Part shown: piece by piece, positions 1 through 6,140 of the stretch
Layout of the letters: every line of letters starts with the position of its first letter
Numbering within the stretch: position 1 is the stretch's first letter
Source: Phycisphaerae bacterium
Lineage (GTDB): Bacteria > Planctomycetota > Phycisphaerae > Tepidisphaerales > Tepidisphaeraceae
Reading direction: 5' to 3'
DNA: 11,330 nt
NCBI GenBank assembly: GCA_014380825.1
Contig: JACMJD010000715.1
Coordinates: 1-11,330, forward strand
Translations under genes and position numbers: made by a program
The notes under the pieces: model-generated
The model's input: the letters and a program-made list of their open reading frames with translations, nothing else
The model's database searches: none
Told to the model about the DNA's origin: nothing

Positions 1-2049
1 ATCGCTGCGGCTTCCCGCGCCTTCGCTATTTGGTCGGCCAGCAGTTCGCGTGTCGCTGGATGATTGTTGGCGCGTCGATTCGAGGAACAGATCTTCCGCG
101 ATCACGATGACCTTATCGCGCTCGCCAAACGCGAACGATTGGTCCGGCGGCGGGTTGATCAGCGATTCAAATCCCGCGCGGTTCGCTCGCATCACGCCGA
201 TCGCGATCTCGCCGAGTCTTTGCGCCTGCTCGCGGACCTGCGCGAAGTGTGCGCTCGCGCCGGCTGTCACATATCGTCCGGCGGGCTTGAGATAAATCTC
301 GTTTCCGCCGGCGTTGAGCAGATCGTCGTACACGCGAAGCAGCATCTGCTGCTGCGAGATCTGGGTGAGCAGCCAGCTCGCGACTTCCGGGCCGGCGACT
401 ACATCGATCGCGCTCGTGCGTTCCAGCAGCTCGCGATTCTGCGGGCTGCTGACCTCGGCCACCACGTGCGACTTGGGCTGATCGACTCCAAGCTGCTGCT
501 GCTGATCGCGCAGCAGCACGCTGGCCATGATCAGTCGCGCGTCAAGGTCCGATTCTCCGCTGGATTCATCGCGCAGGATGCAGATGCAGCTCGGATTGCC
601 CGTCACAGCCGCTTCGAGCACCGGCCGGCGAAGGTAGTCGCCTTTGCGATATTGGAACTGCACGTTGCGCAGCGGACGATGCAGTTCCTTCGCGATTAGC
701 GCGCTGGCCGTCTCGTCGTCATGGCCGGCGACGACGCGCACGGTCGCGCCGGGCAGCGCGTATTCGTCGATCTCCCGCAGCATGCCGTACAGACCGCGGT
801 TCCAGCCGAGAATCACGATCCGCTCGATGACGTGGCGATCGCGCGTCTGGTGCTGCGCCGCCGGCAGCGGGGGCACATCGACCACCGGTGGTGCGGCCGT
901 GAACTGATTGTGCAGGCGCTCGGTCAGCAGGATGATCCATTCATCCTGCTTAATCACGCGGTCAGGCCGCGGATTTAACGCCGGCACGTACGTGATGAAT
1001 CCATCGACCGGATCTTTGCGTGCGCTGCTCACGCCCAGCGGAATCGCGCCGGGGAAGCAGTGCATGATTTCTGAGAACTGTTTCCCGGCGGTCTCCGGAA
1101 ATCCCTGGACGTAAATCTGACTGCCGCCGCCGAAAAAGATCTGCCCGTACACCGCGGCCAACCCGGGCTGTCGCGCGGTTTGCACGAGAACTTTCCCGAT
1201 GATCTGACTGCTGCAAATCACCGGGATGTGCCGCTGCCCCGCAATCTCGGCGATCTCCACGTTCTCGCTCTTGGTGATCTCCGCGACCATCTTCGGACGC
1301 TGCGCGCCGTCGACCCACAGCTCCGGGTTGGACAGCAGCATCAGCGTCTTGATGACGCTGATGTCCGATTCTTCCCCGCGTGCCGCGGCTGATTCATCCG
1401 CCAGCACGATGATGCTGAATGCGCGGTCAAACGCGACGCGTTCCAGCTCCACCATGCTCGTTGGCGAGCCGGTCCGCAGGATCACTTTCGACTTGCGCTT
1501 CGATGAACAGTTCACGCGCAGGTCTTCGCGCATCGCTTCGACGTCCTTGTCCGCCAGCGCCACGATCTTCCGCCGAACGTTCAGCTCGTTGAGCATATCG
1601 ATGACCGGAAACGCGCGGTTGCTCCAGCCGAGGATCAGCACGTGGCCGGTTTCGATCACGGGACTGCGCCCCTTGTTCAGCGCGCCGACTTTTTCTTCCA
1701 CCGCGGCGGAGATCAGTCCGATGAAGCTGGCGAAGATGATCATGCCCATCAACGACACGAGCACCGAGATCACGATGACCGGCCAGCGCGAGCCGTAGTC
1801 CATATCGAACGTTGCCGGGTCGACGATGTGCTTGGCAGACCACCAGAGCGTGTCCCAGAACCCCGCGTCGATCCCGCGACGGACGCCTTCGACTTCCTCG
1901 GTCTCAAAGAGCCCGACGAAATACGCCAGCATGCCGACCGCGATCACACCCAGCGAAAGGATGCCCAGCAGAAAAAGCTGCCCGCGCGGACCGCCCGCGA
2001 AGACGTTGTCGATTCGATATCGCAGCCGCTCCGAAAACTTCGCACGCAT
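1..2049 (-). CDS. CASTOR/POLLUX-type ion channel with RCK-like domains (3' end beyond window)
   Basis: Reading the minus strand from the ATG at 2049 gives 683 codons without a stop, running off the left edge, so the C-terminus is missing. Likely an inner-membrane cation channel gated by cytoplasmic nucleotide-binding domains. TM1 is about residues 23-47 and TM2 about 89-115; between them WWSAKHIVDPATFDMDYG (69-86) sits in the pore-loop position and lacks the K+-channel TVGYG filter. A Rossmann-type RCK domain follows (HVLILGWSN, 136-144) and a second one starts at IVILGWNRG (411-419). Residues about 300-340 (YGQIFFGGG, then GKQFSEIM, CFPGAIPLGV) match my memory of the conserved CASTOR/POLLUX/SYM8 middle domain. 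Plant homologues are nuclear-envelope channels of root symbiosis and bacterial relatives are known but little studied. GGAG lies 4 bases before the start. A generic TrkA-N/RCK channel is the alternative; the family call rests on motifs only. Confidence 0.85.
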   Translation of the reverse strand, partial: MRAKFSERLRYRIDNVFAGGPRGQLFLLGILSLGVIAVGMLAYFVGLFETEEVEGVRRGIDAGFWDTLWWSAKHIVDPATFDMDYGSRWPVIVISVLVSLMGMIIFASFIGLISAAVEEKVGALNKGRSPVIETGHVLILGWSNRAFPVIDMLNELNVRRKIVALADKDVEAMREDLRVNCSSKRKSKVILRTGSPTSMVELERVAFDRAFSIIVLADESAAARGEESDISVIKTLMLLSNPELWVDGAQRPKMVAEITKSENVEIAEIAGQRHIPVICSSQIIGKVLVQTARQPGLAAVYGQIFFGGGSQIYVQGFPETAGKQFSEIMHCFPGAIPLGVSSARKDPVDGFITYVPALNPRPDRVIKQDEWIILLTERLHNQFTAAPPVVDVPPLPAAQHQTRDRHVIERIVILGWNRGLYGMLREIDEYALPGATVRVVAGHDDETASALIAKELHRPLRNVQFQYRKGDYLRRPVLEAAVTGNPSCICILRDESSGESDLDARLIMASVLLRDQQQQLGVDQPKSHVVAEVSSPQNRELLERTSAIDVVAGPEVASWLLTQISQQQMLLRVYDDLLNAGGNEIYLKPAGRYVTAGASAHFAQVREQAQRLGEIAIGVMRANRAGFESLINPPPDQSFAFGERDKVIVIAEDLFLESTRQQSSSDTRTAGRPNSEGAGSRSD

Positions 2050-2114
2050 AACACTCCGCGCGACGCGCCGGTGAAAGATGTGGCCGGCGCGACGTGATGG
2101 GCAAATCCGTGCTC

Positions 2115-2143
2115 AGCATAATCCGCGTGGGAAGGCGGTCCAA
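2115..2143 (-). promoter_or_regulatory. Candidate promoter for the ion-channel gene
   Basis: On the minus strand TTGGAC (2138-2143) and TATGCT (2115-2120) are separated by exactly 17 bases. The -35 matches consensus at three of six positions and the -10 at four of six. It lies between the rpsR terminator and the channel start, where a promoter is needed if that terminator works. Predicted leader is roughly 60 bases. Inference from spacing and position only. Confidence 0.35.
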
Positions 2144-2147
2144 AACA

Positions 2148-2179
2148 AAAGCGTTCGGACGGTTAGGTCCGAACGCTTT
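2148..2179 (-). terminator. Intrinsic terminator downstream of rpsR
   Basis: A perfect 13-bp inverted repeat, AAAGCGTTCGGAC and its complement, flanks the 6-base loop 2161-2166. On the minus strand the hairpin is followed by TTTTGTTTTG (complement of 2141-2150), a good T-rich tract. It lies 37 bases after the rpsR stop and before the channel gene, so it should end the rpsR transcript and separate the two genes. On the plus strand the following sequence is not T-rich, so it is directional. Confidence 0.9.
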
Positions 2180-2216
2180 GACTTGACGTCAAATGATTGT
2201 TGATTTCGCGCTTCGA

Positions 2217-2495
2217 TCAGCCGCCCGAGCTCACGTACGGCAGCAGGGCCATGTAGCGGCTGCGCTTCACGGCCCGGGCGATCATGCGTTGTTCCATCGC
2301 GTTGGCGCCGGTGCGCTTGCGGGAGAGGATCTTGCCGTTGCCGCTGATCATCTTGCGCAGCGATTCGGTGTCCTTGTAATCGATGTATTCCTTACCACTG
2401 GCGGCAAAGCGCGTGATCTTCAGCTTCGGCTTGTTGAACGACTGAAACTGCTCTTTCTTCTCACGTCGTTCGCGGTTGTTGCTCGGTCGGGGCAT
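2217..2495 (-). CDS. rpsR: Small-subunit ribosomal protein bS18
   Basis: A 92-residue basic protein that binds 16S rRNA in the platform of the 30S subunit next to bS6. The diagnostic core is residues 38-88: IDYKDTESLRKMIS, then NGKILSRKRTGA, then the RMIARAVKRSRYMALLPYV tail, all characteristic of bS18. It is somewhat longer than the usual 70-80 residues because of a basic, disordered-looking N-terminal stretch (1-25) and a short SSGG tail. The ATG is supported by TAGGAG (complement of 2506-2511) about 10 bases upstream. In many bacteria rpsR sits in an rpsF-ssb-rpsR-rplI cluster; here it stands alone as a single-gene unit with its own promoter and a strong terminator. Identification is secure. 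Confidence 0.97.
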   Translation of the reverse strand: MPRPSNNRERREKKEQFQSFNKPKLKITRFAASGKEYIDYKDTESLRKMISGNGKILSRKRTGANAMEQRMIARAVKRSRYMALLPYVSSGG

Positions 2496-2538
2496 CGGTA
2501 TTCAACTCCTAAGGTCTTCTCGTTTTTCAGGGCCGGGG

Positions 2539-2566
2539 ATTGTAGCAGCGAGCGGTTGGACTGCAA
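2539..2566 (-). promoter_or_regulatory. Probable sigma-70-type promoter of rpsR
   Basis: On the minus strand TTGCAG (2561-2566) and TACAAT (2539-2544) are 16 bases apart. The -10 matches consensus at five of six positions and the -35 at three. The predicted start near 2532 gives a leader of about 36 bases holding the TAGGAG ribosome binding site. That is too short for the S6:S18-responsive RNA leader seen upstream of rpsF operons in other bacteria. Immediately upstream of the -35 box, 2570-2587 is CGGCCG, ATATTA, CGGCCG, which could fold or bind a regulator. Confidence 0.55.
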
Positions 2567-2703
2567 GTTCGGCCGATATTACGGCCGTTTCTCGTCATGA
2601 CCGGCATTGGGTTGGCCAGGTTACGCAGGATGCCGGGAACCGGCCTCGGGAAGTTCGCGGCACCCCGTTTTTCGTTGCATCCACGGGGGATATTGCTACG
2701 TTT

Positions 2704-2721
2704 GGGATCGTTTATGATCCC
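2704..2721 (+). promoter_or_regulatory. -10 box inside an inverted repeat, upstream of the secreted-protein gene
   Basis: GGGATC (2704-2709), the 6-base spacer GTTTAT, and GATCCC (2716-2721) form a perfect 6-bp inverted repeat. TATGAT at 2713-2718 inside it matches the -10 consensus at five of six positions and lies 31 bases before the ATG at 2750. No good -35 is present at the right distance; the nearest, TTGCTA at 2693, leaves only 14 bases. A promoter whose -10 overlaps an operator is one reading; chance is another. Confidence 0.35.
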
Positions 2722-2749
2722 GCTTCGCACGCTTGGGGGAGAGTCGTCC

Positions 2750-4915
2750 ATGTCTGGAAAAAACCACCAACTGCCACACCGTTCGCGCCTGGCCGCGGCG
2801 ATCATCACGGGCGCTCTGGCGAGCATGGCGCACGCGCAGGTTCCGGCCAACTGGCTGTTGCCGGTGGATGGCTCGTGGACCGACCCGACCAAATGGACGA
2901 CCAACCCGAATTATCCCAATAACGGCACGCCACCCGGGACGACATATAACGCGCTGGTCGGAATCACCGGCGCGAGCTACACGATCTCGCTGGCGGATCC
3001 CGTGTCGGTCAGCACGCTGAACATCAGCTCGCCGCAGGCGACGTTGGCGCTCTCGGGCGGAACGCTGTCGGTCACGAACCGATGGACCGTCGCAGGCAGC
3101 ATCAATCACACGGCCGGCGCGATGAACCTGACGACCGGCCTCCTGAACGTCGCGGATCTTCACGGCAACGCCGTCTATAACCACACCGGCGGCACGCTGA
3201 ACTTCGGGCAATACTTTGAAGTCGGCGTGCTGACGAACGACACCGCGCGATACAACATCAGCAACTCGGCAGTGATGTCCGGCGGCACTCTGCTGGTCGG
3301 CGCGAACTTCGGCTCGGGGACGGTGACGCAAAGCAGCGGCACCGTGCAGCTCACGTCGCAGCTCGACATCGCCGACGGTGTCCCCACGGCGGTCGGGCAT
3401 TATCAGATGGACGGCGGCACGCTGAACTTGATCGCCACGCCGGGCGGCAATGCCAACCTGTTTTTCGGAACCGAGGGCGCCGGCACGTTCGGGCAAACTG
3501 GCGGAACGGTCGTGATTCAAGGCGCGGCGCAGAGCTCGATGGTCGCCGGCTACCTGCCCGCATCGGCCGGTACGTACAACATGAGCGGCGGGACGTTCCA
3601 ATCGCCGGCGGACGTTATCGGATATCAGGGCGCGGGCACCATGCTGCAAAGCGGTGGCGTGCACACGGTCAGCGGCGTAATGCGCATCGGCCGCGACCTC
3701 GGCGGAACGGGCTTCTATCAGCTTTCCGGCAATGCCGCGCTGATCAGCAATGGCCAGGTGAACGTCGGCAGCGCGGGGTTCGGAACTTTCGTTCAATCAG
3801 GCGGAACCTACACGGTCAACGCGCCGCTGATCATCTCGGCAAATGTGCTCAGTCGCGGACGATATACGTTGTCCGCCGGCACGCTCACGGCATCCAGCGA
3901 AGTCATCAGCGCCGCCGGCGCCGGCACCTTCGACCAAACGGGCGGCCTGCACACCGTGACCGGCCTGCTGCAAAACACCACGAGCGGTGCCGGGACGTAT
4001 CTGCTGTCCGGCGGCACGCTGAACGCGAATTCGTACGCGAGCAGCGGCACATTTGCACAAAGCGGCGGCGTCGCGAGCTTCGGCACGGTGAACGGAACCG
4101 GCACGATCGCCGCTTCCGGGAACGGAAAACTCACAGGCAACTACGTTCGCCACGGCACGGTCGCGTTGTCGGGCAATGCACTGATCACAGTACGTTCGAA
4201 CGGCACGCCCGCATCGGTCAGCCTGATCAACACGCTCACCTTCGCCGGCGGCGCGACGCCCAGCGGAACATTCGATCTAACGAACAACGATCTAAAGGTT
4301 TCCAACGGCGATCTCGCGACGATCCAGGCGCAGATCCGCCACGCCCGCAATGGCGGATTCTGGAATCTTCCAGGGATCACCAGCAGCGCCGCCGCAACCG
4401 CGGTCCCGCGAAACACAACGCTCGGTGTGCTCAGCGGTGCGGAATACAACAGCGTCACCGAGCCGGATGTGTTCGATGGATTTGCAGTCGCGCCAACCGA
4501 TGTGCTCGTGAAATATACCTACTACGGCGACACCGACTTCAACGGCATGGTCGACTTCGATGACTACTCGCGCATCGACGCCGGCTTCAACAACAACCGC
4601 ACCGGCTGGTTCAACGGAGACGTCGACTACAACGGGGTCGTCGATTTCGACGACTACAGTTTGATCGATCAAGCCTTCAACACGCAGTCGGGCACGCTCC
4701 GCCGCGCGATAAGCTATCTCGACGGCACTGATCGCAGCGACAATGAAATGAACGCGCCGGCGCTTCAGCTCGTCCAGCAACACTTCGCGCAGTTCGGCGA
4801 AGGTTTCGCGACCAGCTTTCTGAATTCCGTCCCCGAACCTACCAGCGCGATCGCATTCGCCGGGCTTGCCGCTTCAGCGGCACGCATCCGTCGTCGTCGC
4901 AGCAATCGCAATTGA
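2750..4915 (+). CDS. Secreted repeat protein with dockerin-like EF-hand pair and PEP-CTERM-type tail
   Basis: A 721-residue exported protein of unknown substrate. The ATG at 2750 is chosen because GGAG lies 8 bases upstream and a classical signal peptide begins there: basic HRSR (10-13), hydrophobic LAAAIITGALASMA (14-27), likely cleavage after AHA (27-29). The frame extends upstream to an ATG at 2597, but that extension carries no signal and buries the ribosome site. Residues about 76-464 are Gly/Thr/Ser-rich repeats of the types GTF.Q.GG and Y.LSGGTL, like autotransporter-associated repeats that form a beta-helix. Two EF-hand-like loops follow (593-610, 623-640), with D594, D596, N598 and D605 in calcium-ligand positions. 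VPEP (694-697), a short apolar stretch and RIRRRR near the C-terminus resemble a PEP-CTERM sorting signal, though the apolar stretch is short. No transporter barrel or catalytic domain is recognised; a surface or matrix role is inferred. Confidence 0.85.
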   Translation: MSGKNHQLPHRSRLAAAIITGALASMAHAQVPANWLLPVDGSWTDPTKWTTNPNYPNNGTPPGTTYNALVGITGASYTISLADPVSVSTLNISSPQATLALSGGTLSVTNRWTVAGSINHTAGAMNLTTGLLNVADLHGNAVYNHTGGTLNFGQYFEVGVLTNDTARYNISNSAVMSGGTLLVGANFGSGTVTQSSGTVQLTSQLDIADGVPTAVGHYQMDGGTLNLIATPGGNANLFFGTEGAGTFGQTGGTVVIQGAAQSSMVAGYLPASAGTYNMSGGTFQSPADVIGYQGAGTMLQSGGVHTVSGVMRIGRDLGGTGFYQLSGNAALISNGQVNVGSAGFGTFVQSGGTYTVNAPLIISANVLSRGRYTLSAGTLTASSEVISAAGAGTFDQTGGLHTVTGLLQNTTSGAGTYLLSGGTLNANSYASSGTFAQSGGVASFGTVNGTGTIAASGNGKLTGNYVRHGTVALSGNALITVRSNGTPASVSLINTLTFAGGATPSGTFDLTNNDLKVSNGDLATIQAQIRHARNGGFWNLPGITSSAAATAVPRNTTLGVLSGAEYNSVTEPDVFDGFAVAPTDVLVKYTYYGDTDFNGMVDFDDYSRIDAGFNNNRTGWFNGDVDYNGVVDFDDYSLIDQAFNTQSGTLRRAISYLDGTDRSDNEMNAPALQLVQQHFAQFGEGFATSFLNSVPEPTSAIAFAGLAASAARIRRRRSNRN
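2975..4141 (+). repeat. Degenerate autotransporter-type repeats within the secreted protein
   Basis: The coding sequence holds many imperfect units of roughly 20-45 residues, alternating a GTF.QTGG or GTM.QSGG strand with a GTY.LSGGTL strand. Clear examples encode GTFGQTGGT, GTYNMSGGTF, GTMLQSGGV, GTFVQSGGT, GTFDQTGGL, GTYLLSGGTL and GTFAQSGGV. The units are diverged in DNA sequence, so this is an old protein-level repeat rather than a recent tandem duplication. They also explain the long open frames seen on the opposite strand. Confidence 0.75.
4526..4669 (+). repeat. Duplicated dockerin-like calcium-binding motif
   Basis: Two 18-residue units, GDTDFNGMVDFDDYSRID and GDVDYNGVVDFDDYSLID, are identical at 14 of 18 positions and separated by 12 residues. 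Each has the D.D/N.N-G-hydrophobic...D loop of an EF-hand or dockerin repeat. In cellulosomes dockerins bind cohesins; in planctomycetes such pairs are common near the C-terminus of secreted proteins and their partner is generally unknown. No cohesin is encoded in this window. Confidence 0.75.
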
Positions 4916-4922
4916 GAATCGT

Positions 4923-5075
4923 TCAGGCTTTGACCGGAACCGGCACAGCAACCGGTGCGCGTCTGCGCTTCAGCAGATGTGCCGCGGCCAGGAACATCAC
5001 GAGATAGGGCGCGAAGAACGCGAACCCGTGAACGCCGCAGAGGAAGGTGAGTGGGACGAACCGCAACGTACGCAT
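4923..5075 (-). CDS. Small 50-residue hydrophobic membrane protein, unknown function
   Basis: An ATG at 5075 opens a 50-residue frame ending in TGA at 4923. Residues 5-34 are almost entirely hydrophobic or aromatic (FVPLTFLCGVHGF, then FFAPYLVMFLAAAHLL), enough for one long or two short membrane segments. A basic KRRR (36-39) and a Pro/Val-rich tail (APVAVPVPVKA) follow, suggesting an anchored protein with a short polar end. Most codons end in G or C, like the neighbours, which supports coding. A TATAAC box ends 8 bases before the ATG and no ribosome binding site is visible, so the mRNA would be nearly leaderless. The gene ends 7 bases from the convergent secreted-protein gene. I do not recognise a family; the main alternative is a chance frame. 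Confidence 0.5.
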   Translation of the reverse strand: MRTLRFVPLTFLCGVHGFAFFAPYLVMFLAAAHLLKRRRAPVAVPVPVKA

Positions 5076-5083
5076 CGCGTTCG

Positions 5084-5089
5084 GTTATA
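5084..5089 (-). promoter_or_regulatory. Candidate -10 box for the 50-residue ORF, nearly leaderless
   Basis: TATAAC on the minus strand matches the -10 consensus at five of six positions and lies 8 bases before the ATG at 5075, so transcription would start within a few bases of the start codon. No convincing -35 is found 16-18 bases upstream. The overlapping plus-strand TATACT (5086-5091) is nearly as good, so orientation is uncertain. Confidence 0.3.
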
Positions 5090-5194
5090 CTCCCGATAAC
5101 TCACCCCCCGCGCGAGAAACCCGCTCTCACGACAGCTCAGCCGCGATTCTCTCGGACCCTGTATCGATCGCAGCAAATGTTCCGGATCGGCGGA

Positions 5195-5222
5195 TTGGGC
5201 AAGCGATTCGAAGTCCGATAAA
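5195..5222 (+). promoter_or_regulatory. Candidate promoter for the phosphodiesterase-glycosyltransferase operon
   Basis: TTGGGC (5195-5200) and GATAAA (5217-5222) are 16 bases apart and sit just upstream of the ATG at 5244, giving a predicted leader of about 15 bases. Both boxes are weak (three and four matches of six). The rest of 5091-5194 shows no gene, hairpin or repeat that I can support. Confidence 0.3.
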
Positions 5223-5243
5223 TCAGCGGGTAGTCTACGGGTC

Positions 5244-6140
5244 ATGCTTCATGTGATGATCGTGATCGTCGTGGCGATGCTCGTGCTGTCCGCGTTCGGA
5301 TGTGCCGCGCCAGTATCTCCGGCACCACCAATTCGGGTTATGTGCTTCAACATCCGCTGCAGCACCGCAACCGGCGATGGAGAGAACCACTGGTCGAAGC
5401 GCAGAGAGTTGTTCTTTCAGACCGTCGAGAGGCTCGATCCAGATCTGCTGGGAGCGCAAGAGGCCGTTTCCGAACAGGCGGACGCGCTTCGCGCCCGGCT
5501 CGCTGACGAGTACACGTTTATTGGCGTTGGTCGGGATGACGGCGAACGCAGGGGCGAGTTCGCGCCGATCCTGTTTCGCGCTGATCGGTTCGAACTGCTC
5601 GATCAAGGTCACATCTGGCTGAGCGAATCTCCCGAAAAACCCGGCAGCGTCAGTTGGGACAGCGCGCTGACGCGGATAGCGACATGGGTGAAACTACGCG
5701 ACAAATTGAATCCCACTCGCGGCCACTTCATCTTCATGAACACGCACTGGGACCATGTCGGCGAGCTCGCGCGGCTTGAATCGGCGAAGCTGATTCGACG
5801 CACGCTGGCCAAGCTGAGCGATCACGGCAAGCTCGGTGTTATTTTTGCTGGCGATCTGAACTGCACCGAAGATCAGCCGCCGCTGTTAACGTTGCTCGGC
5901 ACGGAAAACGGTGGTCCGACACTGAGCGATTCGTATCGGGCGGTTCATCCCAGAGCTGAACCGATGGAGCAAACCTTTCACGCGTTTGACGGAAGTCCGG
6001 TTGGGCGCCGCATTGACTTCATCATGCACACCCCGCATTGGCGGTGTGGCGAAGCGGTGATCGACCGATCGTCGCGCGATGGACGTTATCCGTCGGATCA
6101 CTTCCCCGTCATCTGCGTGCTGGACTGGAGCAACAGGTGA
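5244..6140 (+). CDS. Exported endonuclease/exonuclease/phosphatase (EEP) superfamily protein
   Basis: A 298-residue DNase I-fold metal-dependent phosphoesterase. Catalytic landmarks appear in family order: N36 in VMCFNIR, E73 in LGAQE, H168 in NTHWDHVG (166-173), D204 and N206 in AGDLN, D258 in RRIDFIM, and D285-H286 in YPSDHFPV. All active-site residues are present, so an active enzyme is expected. The N-terminus is a signal sequence (hydrophobic 4-18) ending in AFGC at C20, which fits a lipoprotein, though Ala at -3 is a weaker lipobox than Leu; cleavage as an ordinary secreted protein is possible. An export signal argues against chromosomal DNA repair and for an extracytoplasmic phosphodiester, phosphosugar or phospholipid substrate. 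The start has only a weak ribosome site, and the ATG at codon 5 is an alternative. Its stop overlaps the next gene's start (GTGA), so the two are probably one operon. Confidence 0.9.
   Translation: MLHVMIVIVVAMLVLSAFGCAAPVSPAPPIRVMCFNIRCSTATGDGENHWSKRRELFFQTVERLDPDLLGAQEAVSEQADALRARLADEYTFIGVGRDDGERRGEFAPILFRADRFELLDQGHIWLSESPEKPGSVSWDSALTRIATWVKLRDKLNPTRGHFIFMNTHWDHVGELARLESAKLIRRTLAKLSDHGKLGVIFAGDLNCTEDQPPLLTLLGTENGGPTLSDSYRAVHPRAEPMEQTFHAFDGSPVGRRIDFIMHTPHWRCGEAVIDRSSRDGRYPSDHFPVICVLDWSNR

Noticed and set aside
64..699. 211-codon plus-strand frame near the left edge
   Set aside because: Antisense to the continuous ion-channel frame, which carries recognisable RCK motifs. The plus frame shows no domain and is a shadow of GC-rich coding sequence.
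2597..2749. Upstream ATG extension of the secreted protein
   Set aside because: It would add 51 residues before a normal signal peptide and run through the -10 box and ribosome site. The ATG at 2750 has GGAG 8 bases upstream.
2696..3796. 366-codon open frame on the minus strand
   Set aside because: It lies wholly antisense to the secreted-protein gene, across its Gly/Thr-rich repeats, whose biased codons keep the opposite frame open. Its translation is Arg/Ala/Val-rich and featureless, while the plus frame has a signal peptide, ribosome site and domain order.
4292..4783. 163-codon minus-strand frame rich in Val and Asp
   Set aside because: It is the antisense of the EF-hand region: complementary reading of GAC and GTC codons produces the Val/Asp-rich composition. 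No independent start signal.
4937..4962. ACCGG...CCGGT inverted repeat as terminator between the convergent genes
   Set aside because: The stem is only about 5 bp, it lies inside the 50-residue ORF and no T tract follows on either strand.
6038..6136. Upstream ATG extension of the TPR glycosyltransferase
   Set aside because: It would overlap the preceding enzyme by about 100 bases with no ribosome site. The GTG at 6137 has GGAG at 6 bases and a GTGA overlap.
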